From: JBBATK01 sp040398805
Lineage (GTDB): Bacteria > Bacteroidota > Ignavibacteria > Kapaibacteriales > NICIL-2
Direction: 5' to 3'
Length of the DNA stretch: 20,715 nt
NCBI GenBank assembly: GCA_040398805.1
Contig: JBBATK010000017.1
Location: 1-20,715, forward strand
Part shown: positions 7,449-15,150 of the stretch, in pieces
Layout of the letters: each line of letters opens with the position of its first letter
Numbering within the stretch: the first letter of the stretch is position 1
The notes under the pieces: model-generated
What the model was told of the DNA's origin: nothing
Seen by the model: the letters and a program-made list of their open reading frames with translations, nothing else
Databases searched by the model: none
Translations under genes and position numbers: made by a program

Positions 7449-9398
7449 TCAATCCTTCAGCGACTTCCAGAAGGAATTCTCCTGAATGGTCTTCGGTCCG
7501 TCCACATCCGCTTTTTTCGTCTTCGCCTGGTCGATAGCCGACACCTTCTCGGGATCGTACCACCATGACATGGACATGTACCGGTACAGGTACGAGAGCA
7601 TCGCATAGCGAGGAAGCACGTATTCCGGAATGCCGAACTTGTCCCAATACGCGAAGCGGATACCCCGCGGATTCCACTCGTGCGCGTTGTAGTGCATGGA
7701 AGCGCAGATGCCGTCGATCTCGCGGATGATACGGATCTGCTCCTTGATATCGAACGCACGGTCGTACTGATTGCACAGGTCGTCCAGACGTGCGTCCTTC
7801 ACACCCTGGATGTTGTTGTTATCCTTCTTGTCCGCTAGCGAAGAGTGGATGGATGTCTCGGGGTTCGGTGTCAGCAATCCTCCGTATCCGAAGGCGAAGA
7901 CGTCGAAGTTGCGCGCGTCGATGTTCTTGATGGTCGTCGGCCAGTCTTCGAACTTGATCTGCATGTCGATGCCGGCTTTGCGAAGCTCTTGCTGATACGG
8001 CGTCACGAAACGCTCACGGGCTTTGGTGATGGCCATCTCGAAGCTGAGCGTACGACCGTTCTTCGTGCGGATGCCTTGACCGTTGCGCTGACTCCAGCCC
8101 GCTTCGTCAAGAAGCTTGTTCGCCAGCTCAGGGTTGTAATCCATCGTTTCGTTATTGGGATTTTCATAGACGCTGTTCGGATACTCGGTATCGAAGGGCG
8201 TGTACTCGTTGTAAAGGAGCTTGTCGATGATCTGTTTCCGAGGCAGGAGGTGTGCGAAGGCGCGACGTACGCGGATGTCGTTCCACGGCTCCCGGCGCAT
8301 GTTGAACGCATATCCCTGCGTACCCATAGGGGCGGAGTTCATGACGCGCATGCGCTTGATCCACCCGTGCTTGATGGCGTCGTAGTCCGTGTCCTTGATC
8401 CACTTCTCCGTCGTGGCCATGTTGAAACGGAAGGCATCCCCTTCGCCGCTCTTGAACTTCTCGTATTGGAGCGTCGGGTTGTCCTTGACCACTTCGTACA
8501 CGATGCGGTCGAAATTGCCCGTGTACTTGGACATCGGATTCTCGCCGTCCCAGTAGTCCGCGCGACGGGTGAGCACGTATTGAACGCCGTCCTTGATGTC
8601 CTGCTGAAGAAGAATGTACGGTCCCGAACCCGCAGGCATGAGCTGATTGTATTTCTCCAGGTACTCACGACCCGTGAGCAGACCGATCTCATGAGCCGGT
8701 TGAACGAGCAGAGCACCGCTGAAGTACAAGAAGTTGCGGAAGTTCAAGGATTTGGCCTTGACTTGGACGAGGTATTTGCTCAGGGCCACGGGTGTTTCGA
8801 ATTTGCTGTACACGAGCTGGGAACTGGGCTCCAGGATGGTTTCGTCCATCATGAGCTTATAGGAGGCGACAACGTCGGCCGAGGTGACGGGCTTGCCATC
8901 CGAGAACCGCGCTTTGGGATTGATACGATAGGTGAAGGTCAGTTTATCGTCGCTGATCTTCCAGTGGGAAGCCAAGGCGGGAAGCCATTGGCGGGTGACG
9001 GGGTGTTCGCCGAGGAGCGTTTCGTAGACAACGGATTTGACGTCGTTATTATATACTGTCGTCGAATTCTGTCCTTCAGGACGGAACGTTGCCGGGAATT
9101 GGTCGGAAATGATGCGGAACTCGCCGCCCTTCACCGCTCTCGGATCACCGAAGTACTTCAACTCGTCATCCTTCGGCACATAGGTGCTGAACCCCATCGT
9201 CTCCGCGATCTTTTCGAACCCTTCACCACCAAGGGAGTCCGGAACCGATGGGTCGGCGCTCGGCGGCGTGTCGAACTTGTGCCAGAGCTTCGTGTTGTTC
9301 GAATTGCTCGGCGGCATTTTGTACTCACGTTTGGATTTGCATCCCACAAGAAGGGAAAGCGCGAGAATCAGGAGAACGGCGGTCTTGGACGTACGCAT
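7449..9398 (-). CDS. Extracellular solute-binding lipoprotein (family 5), YejA-like
   Basis: This 649-residue peptide-binding protein is the receptor of the importer encoded immediately downstream. Residues 1-19 form a lipoprotein signal (MRTSKTAVLLILALSLLVGC) with lipobox LVGC, so the mature protein should be lipid-anchored at Cys20. The family-5 core is evident: FRIISDQFPATFRPEGQN, then YETLLGEHPVTRQWLPALAS, YRINPKARFSDGKPVTSADV and RRAFAHLLPRKQIIDKLLYN. Similarity is to YejA-like proteins, which are longer than DppA. The ATG at 9398 was chosen over an in-frame ATG at 9440 because it places the signal peptide at the N-terminus and is preceded by AAGGA at good spacing. First gene of the operon; a possible promoter lies near 9560-9589. 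Confidence 0.92.
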   Translation of the reverse strand: MRTSKTAVLLILALSLLVGCKSKREYKMPPSNSNNTKLWHKFDTPPSADPSVPDSLGGEGFEKIAETMGFSTYVPKDDELKYFGDPRAVKGGEFRIISDQFPATFRPEGQNSTTVYNNDVKSVVYETLLGEHPVTRQWLPALASHWKISDDKLTFTYRINPKARFSDGKPVTSADVVASYKLMMDETILEPSSQLVYSKFETPVALSKYLVQVKAKSLNFRNFLYFSGALLVQPAHEIGLLTGREYLEKYNQLMPAGSGPYILLQQDIKDGVQYVLTRRADYWDGENPMSKYTGNFDRIVYEVVKDNPTLQYEKFKSGEGDAFRFNMATTEKWIKDTDYDAIKHGWIKRMRVMNSAPMGTQGYAFNMRREPWNDIRVRRAFAHLLPRKQIIDKLLYNEYTPFDTEYPNSVYENPNNETMDYNPELANKLLDEAGWSQRNGQGIRTKNGRTLSFEMAITKARERFVTPYQQELRKAGIDMQIKFEDWPTTIKNIDARNFDVFAFGYGGLLTPNPETSIHSSLADKKDNNNIQGVKDARLDDLCNQYDRAFDIKEQIRIIREIDGICASMHYNAHEWNPRGIRFAYWDKFGIPEYVLPRYAMLSYLYRYMSMSWWYDPEKVSAIDQAKTKKADVDGPKTIQENSFWKSLKD

Positions 9399-9559
9399 TA
9401 CTCGTTCCTTTGAATGAGGTGAAGTGATAGGATGTTGCATGTCGACGATGGCGGCGCCCGTGCTTCGAGGACCGTTTCATGAAAACAGACGTTCACGAGC
9501 AGAACCACCGACAGGGGCTCCGTGCGGGCACCCTGCCCTTTTCCAGACATCAGGGAATC

Positions 9560-9589
9560 AAAATAACACGTGCCCCGCTCTGGGGACAA
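9560..9589 (-). promoter_or_regulatory. Possible promoter of the peptide-transporter operon
   Basis: On the minus strand, TTGTCC (9584-9589) and TATTTT(G) (9560-9565) are 18 bp apart. The spacer contains the short dyad CCCC-AGAGC-GGGG, which might be an operator. This would give a leader of about 155 nt before the binding-protein gene; nothing else recognisable was seen in that leader. Pattern match only. Confidence 0.3.
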
Positions 9590-9626
9590 CAAAAAATATT
9601 TGCGCCCGGACGCTCCGTGAAGGGCC

Positions 9627-9634
9627 TATTTTTG
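9627..9634 (+). promoter_or_regulatory. Bacteroidota-type -7 element upstream of the flavin-reductase-like gene
   Basis: TATTTTTG matches the TAnnTTTG consensus exactly. A TTTG at 9599-9602 could serve as the -33 element, but the 24-bp spacing is longer than usual. Transcription from here would begin about 20 nt before the ATG at 9660. Confidence 0.4.
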
Positions 9635-9659
9635 CTCGAAATCCAACCCGAGGCACCCC

Positions 9660-10520
9660 ATGATCACCTTCGACCCGCACGTCGTTTCCCATCGAGATTT
9701 TCATCAGATCCTGCTCAGCGGAGTCGCCCCTCGCCCCATCGCTTTCGTCACCTCCCGCGACTCCCACGGAACGCTCAATCTGGCGCCGTTCAGTTTCTTC
9801 AACGCCTTTGCGTCCAAGCCTCCGATCGTGGCTATCGGACCCGCCATCGCCGCTGCAACGGGTAGGGAGAAAGATACTCTGCTCAATATCCTCGAGACAG
9901 GCGAGTGCACCATCTCCACCGTCAGCTATCCCTATGTGGAGCAGATGAACCTGGCATCCACCGATTACCCGCGCGGGGTGGACGAGTTCGAAAAGTCAGG
10001 GCTGACGAAGGCCGCTTCGCACGTCGTGAGCGTGCCGTTCGTCGCCGAGGCCCAGGTGGCTATGGAGTGTACGCTCGTCAGGAATATCGAGTTGTTCCGG
10101 GAAACGGGCGGTAATGGGAATATCATGCTGCTGCGCGTGGAACGGCTGCATGCGCAGGAGTCCGCCATGACAGACGGACGTATCGATCCGCGGAAAATGG
10201 ACCTGGTGGCCCGTATGGGCTATGCCTGGTATGCGCGGATCACCCCCGAGTCCTGCTTCGAATCCGCCCAGCCGCGGGTGAAAGGCATCGGCTTCGATGG
10301 TTTACCCCCCGGTATCCGTTCCAGCCCGGTCCTCACGGGCAACGACCTGGCCAAGCTTGCCGGCGTACCCGCGATTCCTGTCGTTTCGGTGGGAAGTGCT
10401 GCCGATGCGCCGGTGCACGATGACGGTGCGAACGAAAATGCTGCTCATCACAAGGCCAAGGAGCTGCTGGCCTCCGGTAACGTGGACGCTGCCTGGCAAT
10501 GCTTGCTCGGCGCCGGATGA
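9660..10520 (+). CDS. Flavin reductase-like domain protein (DIM6/NTAB family)
   Basis: This is a predicted cytosolic FMN-binding split-barrel protein of 286 residues. The family signature is seen in the N-terminal half: LSGVAPRPIAFVTSRDSHGTLNLAPFSFFNAFASKPP (about 19-55), then NILETGECTISTVS and the EFEKSGLTKAAS segment. A second part with GIGFDGLPPGIRSSPVLTGNDLAKLAGV follows the barrel; from memory, FCB homologues of about 290 residues share it. The last 40 residues are Ala-rich and carry no motif I recognise. Such proteins reduce or bind flavin, often as partners of monooxygenases, but no oxygenase lies nearby, so the substrate is unknown. No strong ribosome-binding site precedes the ATG, which is common in this group. 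Confidence 0.85.
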   Translation: MITFDPHVVSHRDFHQILLSGVAPRPIAFVTSRDSHGTLNLAPFSFFNAFASKPPIVAIGPAIAAATGREKDTLLNILETGECTISTVSYPYVEQMNLASTDYPRGVDEFEKSGLTKAASHVVSVPFVAEAQVAMECTLVRNIELFRETGGNGNIMLLRVERLHAQESAMTDGRIDPRKMDLVARMGYAWYARITPESCFESAQPRVKGIGFDGLPPGIRSSPVLTGNDLAKLAGVPAIPVVSVGSAADAPVHDDGANENAAHHKAKELLASGNVDAAWQCLLGAG

Positions 10521-10631
10521 AACAAGTCCGCGTTTTCGGCGTCGTAACAGAGGAAGGATCGGACACTGTTCGCGCAGCGCCCGATTGTCACCGGCTACCG
10601 GCATTCAGTTCAACTCATTAATGGTACGCGT

Positions 10632-11387
10632 ATGAAGGGTCGTTACATTATCGGACTCATCGTTCTCCTGCTCGGTGTGGGCATGTTCGTGGAGCGATTA
10701 GGATTTACGGACATCTTCGATGTCGTCTTTGAGTCGTTGTTCACGTGGTGGCCGCTCGTGCTCATTGCGTATGGTGTCCATGAGCTCATGCAGAATCCCC
10801 GGAAGCTGACAGGGCCGCTGATTTCCATCGGACTCGGTGTGGTGTTCCTTGCGAACAGCGTCTTCGACACGGACCTCTGGACCTTCGTCCTCCCCACGGC
10901 ATTGATCCTCATCGGTGTCTCCATGCTTGTACGCTCACCAAAGAAGGCCACCGCGGAATGGTCCTCCGAGTTTTCGTCGACAGCTGCTGATGCGTCGTTT
11001 TCCAACCCGTACGGCAAGAAATTCCGCGATGCCCGATTCGTCAGCGAGAACACGCCCTCGTTCGAATCCACCCTGAGCGAGGGGACGTTCGTCCTCACCT
11101 CGCCGTCCTTCACCAGCGGCAGAGCAACCGTTCTCCTGGGCTCCATGACTATCGACTTCCGGCAGGCAACCCTGTCCGACAACAACGCCGTCCTCATGAT
11201 CGAATGCACGCTCGGTTCAGCGGATATCATCGTGCCGGTGGACTGGAACGTCTCGATCGTCGGTTCGCTCGTCCTTGGTAGCGTCCACACCCGTCGCGCA
11301 TCCATGCCCGTTTCGTCGGCGGACGCGCCCAAGCTCACCATCGACGTCTCCGGTGCGCTCTCCGAGGTGACGATCCGTACCATGTGA
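10632..11387 (+). CDS. LiaF-like / cell-wall-active antibiotic response family membrane protein
   Basis: This is a 251-residue membrane protein. Four hydrophobic segments lie at about residues 5-22, 36-52, 58-77 and 80-101; the repeated IGLIVLLLGVGMFVERLG and ILIGVSMLVRSPKK style is typical of the LiaI/LiaF-like membrane region. A variable hydrophilic linker leads to a soluble C-terminal domain (about 130-251) with the LiaF-type pattern FVLTSPSFTSGRATVLLGSMTIDFRQA, then GSADIIVPVDWNV. In Firmicutes LiaF restrains the LiaRS envelope-stress system, but no two-component system is next to this gene, and in FCB bacteria the role is unknown. The ATG at 10632 follows the preceding gene by 111 bp in which no clear promoter was seen. 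Confidence 0.75.
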   Translation: MKGRYIIGLIVLLLGVGMFVERLGFTDIFDVVFESLFTWWPLVLIAYGVHELMQNPRKLTGPLISIGLGVVFLANSVFDTDLWTFVLPTALILIGVSMLVRSPKKATAEWSSEFSSTAADASFSNPYGKKFRDARFVSENTPSFESTLSEGTFVLTSPSFTSGRATVLLGSMTIDFRQATLSDNNAVLMIECTLGSADIIVPVDWNVSIVGSLVLGSVHTRRASMPVSSADAPKLTIDVSGALSEVTIRTM

Positions 11388-11476
11388 CCTCTCCGCTTGT
11401 CTCCGCTTGCTCGGCCTGCCACCCGGCCTGTACCTGGTTCGGTAAATAGTGTACGTGACCCATCGGCACGGCCGCC

Positions 11477-11484
11477 TACTTTTG
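11477..11484 (+). promoter_or_regulatory. Bacteroidota-type -7 element upstream of copZ-copA
   Basis: TACTTTTG matches TAnnTTTG exactly, 76 bp before the copZ ATG. No good TTTG lies at the expected distance upstream, so an activator would probably be needed if this is the copper-inducible promoter. No CueR- or CsoR-like gene is in the window. Confidence 0.4.
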
Positions 11485-11560
11485 CACCCACCGCCCGCGC
11501 CGTTTCATGCGGATCGCAGTGTGCGGTTCGTTTCTAGAGATAAAAGTCGTAAAGGTGTCT

Positions 11561-11782
11561 ATGGAATCCTGTGTCTTGTCGGTTCAAGGAATGAAATGCG
11601 ACGGTTGTGTGCAAACCATACAGCGCGCAGTGGGCCTGGTGCAAGGGGTGAAGAACGTCCGTGTGGATAGGCCTGCAGCATCCGCCCATGTGGAATACGA
11701 CGCAACATCCGCAAGTATCGAAGCCATGATCGCAATGATCGAGAAAGCCGGCTTCCGCGCATCCGTTGCGCCCGCTGCGTAA
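11561..11782 (+). CDS. copZ: Copper chaperone / heavy-metal-associated domain protein, CopZ-like
   Basis: This single-domain HMA protein has 73 residues. It carries the metal-binding motif MKCDGC (Cys-x-x-Cys) in the first loop and the expected beta-alpha-beta-beta-alpha-beta pattern (MESCVLSVQGMKCDGCVQTIQ ... VKNVRV ... AHVEYDA ... IEAMIAMIEKAGF). It should bind Cu(I) in the cytoplasm and deliver it to the P-type ATPase encoded 8 bp downstream. The ATG at 11561 is preferred over an in-frame ATG at 11507 because it starts at the first HMA strand and has AAAGGTG at suitable spacing. Zinc or other metals cannot be excluded, but the neighbour makes copper most likely. Confidence 0.9.
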   Translation: MESCVLSVQGMKCDGCVQTIQRAVGLVQGVKNVRVDRPAASAHVEYDATSASIEAMIAMIEKAGFRASVAPAA

Positions 11783-11790
11783 AGGACGTC

Positions 11791-13974
11791 ATGGACTTCC
11801 ACGTTCATCAGAGCTATCGCGTCATGGGGATGTCATGCGCCGCATGCGCGCATAGCGTCTCTTCGCTCCTCAGCTCCCAGCCGGGCGTGGTCTCTGCGGA
11901 TGTCCATTACGGCACCCAGACCGCGTCCGTGTCCTTCCAATCCACGCAGACCTCCACCGAAACCATCCGCACGGGATTGCAACTCTTCGGATACGACATC
12001 CTGCCACTGGTCCGGGAGAACGAGGCGGAGATAGAACGTCGGGACGAAGAGCGTCTCCGCTCACTTCGCCGCAGGGCGATCGTCGGCATCCTTCTGTGCA
12101 TACCGCTCGTCGTGCTTGGCATGGACATGCAGGCATCGTTCGTGTCGATCCTTGTTCAAAGCGTGTTGACGCTCGTGGTTCTCGTGGTAAGCGGACGTGA
12201 TTTCTTCGTGCACGCATACCAACAGGCACGGCGCGGCACCGTTTCCATGGATACTCTTGTGGCGCTGAGCACCGGACTTGCCTTCGGCTGGAGCATGGTG
12301 GTGATGTGGGCCTCCTCGTGGCTGCACTCGGTGGGAATACACGCGCACGTATTTTTCGAATCCGCCGCCGTCATCGTTGCCACCGTCCTCCTCGGCAAAG
12401 TGGTGGAGGAGAATGCGAAGCACCGCGCGCGCGGCGCTACTGCCGCCGTTCACGGCATGCTTCCATCCATGGTGCATTGCCGCAGAGACGGCATCGACGT
12501 GGACGTGCCCATCGACGACGTCCGCAGCGGCGACATGCTGCGCATACTCGCCGGTGAGCGAATACCCGTGGATGGCGTCATACGGTCCGGCGAGAGCTAT
12601 GTCGATGAATCCTTCCTGACGGGAGAGAGCGCGCCTGTGGCCAAAGGGCCGTCGGATGCGGTGTACGCGGGAACGCTTAATCACGACGGCGTCATCGTCG
12701 TGGAAGCACGCAGCATAGGCGACGACACCATGACACGATCCATCGAGCGCGCCGTGCGTGCCGCACAGGATACGCACGTGGCTGCTCAACGGTTCGTGGA
12801 CTTCGTCTCCTCCGTCTTCGTCCCGGTCATCCTTGGTGTTTCCGCGTTGACGTTCGCGGTGTGGTGCTTCGTCGGCGGTACGGCCGCCCTTCCTGCCGCG
12901 CTTGCATCGGCCATCACCGTCCTCATTGTTGCCTGTCCCTGCGCCCTCGGTCTGGCGGCACCCATCGCCCTTGTCGTCGGTATCCAGCGCGCCGCTACCA
13001 AGGGGATCTTGGTGAAGGACGCGCAGGCATTGGAGATTGCGGCCAAGGTGACCGATGTGGTGTTCGATAAGACGGGCACGCTGAGCGATGGCGAGACGGT
13101 GCGTGTGGAGATACGTCCGACCGCCACCGGAGATTTCACGTCGCTTGCAGGAGTCCTCTTCTCCGTCGAGTCCGCCTCGCGGCATCCTCATGCCCAAGCG
13201 GTGGTGCGAGAACTGAAAGAACACGGTGCGCTCATGAACGATGCCGTGGCGGATATCCGTGAAGTGCCCGGTCAGGGCGTGATGGGTACGTGGAAGGATT
13301 CCCGTGTGCTTGTGGGTTCGGCAGGGTTCCTGCGCGAACACGGTGTCGTGATTTTCGACGGACTGGAGGATGCGACCTTCCTCTTCGCGGTCGCGGACAG
13401 GGTTGTGGGTTCGGTGGTCTTGCGATATGAGATCAGCGGGCATGCGGTCGATGTCGTCTCCGCGCTCCGCGTGCGCGGCATCCGCACGCATATCCTCTCG
13501 GGCGATACGCAGGAGGCGGTGGAGCGCGCGGCTGCGGAGGCAAGGATGGATGCGGTGCGATGGCGGTGCACACCGGAGGAGAAGGAGTCGTACATCCGGG
13601 AGCTACAGTCCGGCGGAGCCGTCGTTGCCATGGTGGGAGACGGCATGAACGACGCGCAGTCACTGGCCCGTGCGGACGTGAGCATTGCCATGGGACGTGG
13701 CAGTGATATCGCGCAGCAGGCAGCTCAATTCGTCCTCGTGGGATCCGACATCAGAAACGTGAATGCCGCACTGGGACTCGCTCGCAGGACCATGAGCGTG
13801 GTGCGTCAGAACCTTGCGTGGGCCTTCGTCTACAACATACTGCTCATACCCTTGGCTACCGGCTTTTTCGATGACGCGACAGGCATGCACCTGGACCCCA
13901 TGATGGCAGGAATAGCCATGGCCTTGAGTTCCGTCTCGGTGGTCACCAATAGTCTGCGCTTGCGTCGCGCGTGA
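11791..13974 (+). CDS. copA: Cu(I)-exporting P1B-type ATPase
   Basis: This 727-residue membrane pump exports Cu(I) at the cost of ATP. An N-terminal HMA domain carries MSCAAC (Cys16, Cys19). Actuator motif TGES is at 277-280, membrane motif CPC at 382-384, phosphorylation motif DKTGTL at 426-431, the nucleotide-domain His-Pro at 465-466, and GDGMND at 616-621. The last two helices contain FVYN and MxxSS-type residues (MALSSVSVVTNS), the P1B-1 signature that specifies Cu(I). The ATG at 11791 follows AAAGGA and sits 8 bp after copZ, so the two are translated from one message. It converges on arsC with 12 bp between stop codons and no visible terminator. Confidence 0.96.
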   Translation: MDFHVHQSYRVMGMSCAACAHSVSSLLSSQPGVVSADVHYGTQTASVSFQSTQTSTETIRTGLQLFGYDILPLVRENEAEIERRDEERLRSLRRRAIVGILLCIPLVVLGMDMQASFVSILVQSVLTLVVLVVSGRDFFVHAYQQARRGTVSMDTLVALSTGLAFGWSMVVMWASSWLHSVGIHAHVFFESAAVIVATVLLGKVVEENAKHRARGATAAVHGMLPSMVHCRRDGIDVDVPIDDVRSGDMLRILAGERIPVDGVIRSGESYVDESFLTGESAPVAKGPSDAVYAGTLNHDGVIVVEARSIGDDTMTRSIERAVRAAQDTHVAAQRFVDFVSSVFVPVILGVSALTFAVWCFVGGTAALPAALASAITVLIVACPCALGLAAPIALVVGIQRAATKGILVKDAQALEIAAKVTDVVFDKTGTLSDGETVRVEIRPTATGDFTSLAGVLFSVESASRHPHAQAVVRELKEHGALMNDAVADIREVPGQGVMGTWKDSRVLVGSAGFLREHGVVIFDGLEDATFLFAVADRVVGSVVLRYEISGHAVDVVSALRVRGIRTHILSGDTQEAVERAAAEARMDAVRWRCTPEEKESYIRELQSGGAVVAMVGDGMNDAQSLARADVSIAMGRGSDIAQQAAQFVLVGSDIRNVNAALGLARRTMSVVRQNLAWAFVYNILLIPLATGFFDDATGMHLDPMMAGIAMALSSVSVVTNSLRLRRA

Positions 13975-13986
13975 CTTGATGCCGTG

Positions 13987-14418
13987 TCACTGAAGCTTCG
14001 CGAGGATATCTCTGCGCAGCCAATGTTCGATTTCGGCGCGCACGCGCTCGTACACGGCCTCCTGCTCCTTCTCGCTCCCCGTGGCATGATACGGGTCGTC
14101 GAAACCGTGGTGGATATGCTCTGCACCCGCAGGGGGCACCGGACAGTGTTCGCGGGCGTGGTCACAGACGGTGAGGACAAGGTTCATGGGCTGATCGTCG
14201 AACTCACGCACGTGCTTCGGATACAGTCCATCGACGGGGAATCCGGTGTTCGAGAGCACCTTCACCGCCAGCGGAGCCACCTGCGGTCCGGGAGCGACAC
14301 CGGCGGAGAACACGCGTGCATGCGGGGCCATCGAGCGCAGCATGGACTCGGCCATCTGGCTTCGACAGGAATTACCGGTGCAGAGAATGAGGACCGATGG
14401 TGATGTCGTGCTCTCCAT
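13987..14418 (-). CDS. arsC: Arsenate reductase, thioredoxin-coupled (LMW phosphatase family)
   Basis: This 143-residue cytosolic enzyme reduces arsenate to arsenite. The N-terminal P-loop CTGNSCR (Cys13-x5-Arg19) is the phosphatase-like active site. Two further cysteines, Cys85 and Cys92 in TVCDHAREHC, have the same 7-residue spacing as Cys82/Cys89 of S. aureus ArsC and form the disulfide relay to thioredoxin. The DDPYHATGSEKE segment supplies the general-acid aspartate region. These three cysteines distinguish it from an ordinary protein tyrosine phosphatase. No arsenite exporter (ArsB/Acr3) or ArsR is in the window; they may lie elsewhere. It is divergent from the GNAT gene and tail to tail with copA. 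Confidence 0.93.
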   Translation of the reverse strand: MESTTSPSVLILCTGNSCRSQMAESMLRSMAPHARVFSAGVAPGPQVAPLAVKVLSNTGFPVDGLYPKHVREFDDQPMNLVLTVCDHAREHCPVPPAGAEHIHHGFDDPYHATGSEKEQEAVYERVRAEIEHWLRRDILAKLQ

Positions 14419-14507
14419 GTGATATGTCCGAACGGTGAAACAGTGATACGGAGGAATGCTGAACGGGTGATGCCCTTGCGCTGTCCGAGCGCGGCTCGCC
14501 CACTCCT

Positions 14508-14572
14508 CGCTAATTTAGCGAACGACTCATCAACGGCTGATCGCCGTGGTGCTACGTTACGCGAAGGTAACG
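14508..14572. repeat. Cluster of three short dyads in the arsC/GNAT divergent region
   Basis: Three dyads follow one another: CGCTAATTTAGCG (14508-14520, perfect odd palindrome), ACGGC-TGATC-GCCGT (14533-14547) and CGTTAC-GCGAAG-GTAACG (14555-14572). They lie in the only regulatory space available to both divergent genes, so operator sites are possible. No known operator consensus was recognised. Confidence 0.4.
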
Positions 14573-14611
14573 CGGGATGACGTCGGATGAACACGTACGG
14601 AGACGGACAGG

Positions 14612-15046
14612 ATGGACATACGCGAACCAACTGGCCCTGAGGATTGGGCCGCCTATTACGACCTGCGGTTCCGCATCCTGCGCGAGCCATGGGGTCAGGA
14701 GCGCGGCTCCGAACAGGATGCGACCGACGCGCAGAGTATCAACAGGATGATCGTCCAGGACGGCTCGGTGATAGCCGTGTGCCGCCTGCATTTCAACACG
14801 CCCGACGAAGCCCAGATACGGTATATGGCCGTGGAGACGACGGCGCAGGGCAAAGGGGTGGGCTTGACGCTGATGGCGCACATGGAGGAGATCGCGCGCG
14901 CGCGAGGCGCAGAGCGTATCATCCTGGAAGCACGGGAGAATGCCGTGCCCTTCTACAAGCGTCAGGGCTATGTCATCACCAAGGAGTCATATCTGCTCTT
15001 CGGTGTCATCCAGCACTATACCATGGAGAAATTCGTTCATGCGTGA
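14612..15046 (+). CDS. GNAT family N-acetyltransferase
   Basis: This 144-residue protein has the GNAT fold. The acetyl-CoA pyrophosphate-binding motif A is QIRYMAVETTAQGKGVGLTL, with Gln79-Gly-Lys-Gly-Val-Gly84 as the Q/R-x-x-G-x-G/A signature. It is followed by the helix MAHMEEIARARGAERI and the motif-B segment NAVPFYKRQGYV. Length is normal for a stand-alone GNAT. The acceptor substrate (small molecule, peptide or tRNA) cannot be told. Its position beside arsC is suggestive, but it does not resemble the arsinothricin acetyltransferase sequences I know. The stop codon lies inside an 8-bp hairpin. Confidence 0.87.
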   Translation: MDIREPTGPEDWAAYYDLRFRILREPWGQERGSEQDATDAQSINRMIVQDGSVIAVCRLHFNTPDEAQIRYMAVETTAQGKGVGLTLMAHMEEIARARGAERIILEARENAVPFYKRQGYVITKESYLLFGVIQHYTMEKFVHA

Positions 15047-15051
15047 ACGAA
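15032..15051 (+). repeat. Hairpin spanning the GNAT stop codon
   Basis: TTCGTTCA and TGAACGAA form a perfect 8-bp stem with loop TGCG; the TGA stop is the first codon of the right arm. No T-run follows, so it may stabilise the 3' end or slow ribosomes but is not a standard terminator. Confidence 0.5.
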
Positions 15052-15150
15052 CGTCTTCATCCACCGTTCTCGCACCGACGAATCGTCCGCCACATCTCAG
15101 CGGCCGAGGGTGATAGACGGCGGACTTCACGACCATAACGAGAAACTTTG

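Noticed and set aside
7845..9413. Plus-strand open frame of about 520 codons opposite the binding-protein gene
   Set aside because: It mirrors the codon structure of the real lipoprotein gene and has no domain similarity.
9399..9440. Earlier in-frame ATG for the binding protein
   Set aside because: It would bury the lipoprotein signal behind 14 polar residues, and AAGGA is correctly spaced for the ATG at 9398.
12061..13491. Minus-strand open frame of about 476 codons opposite copA
   Set aside because: copA is unmistakable on the other strand with all P1B motifs; this frame is a His/Arg-rich shadow.
15085..15125. 7-bp inverted repeat GTCCGCC/GGCGGAC upstream of the anchored protein
   Set aside because: The 27-base loop and GC-rich context make it weak; no T-run and no known consensus.
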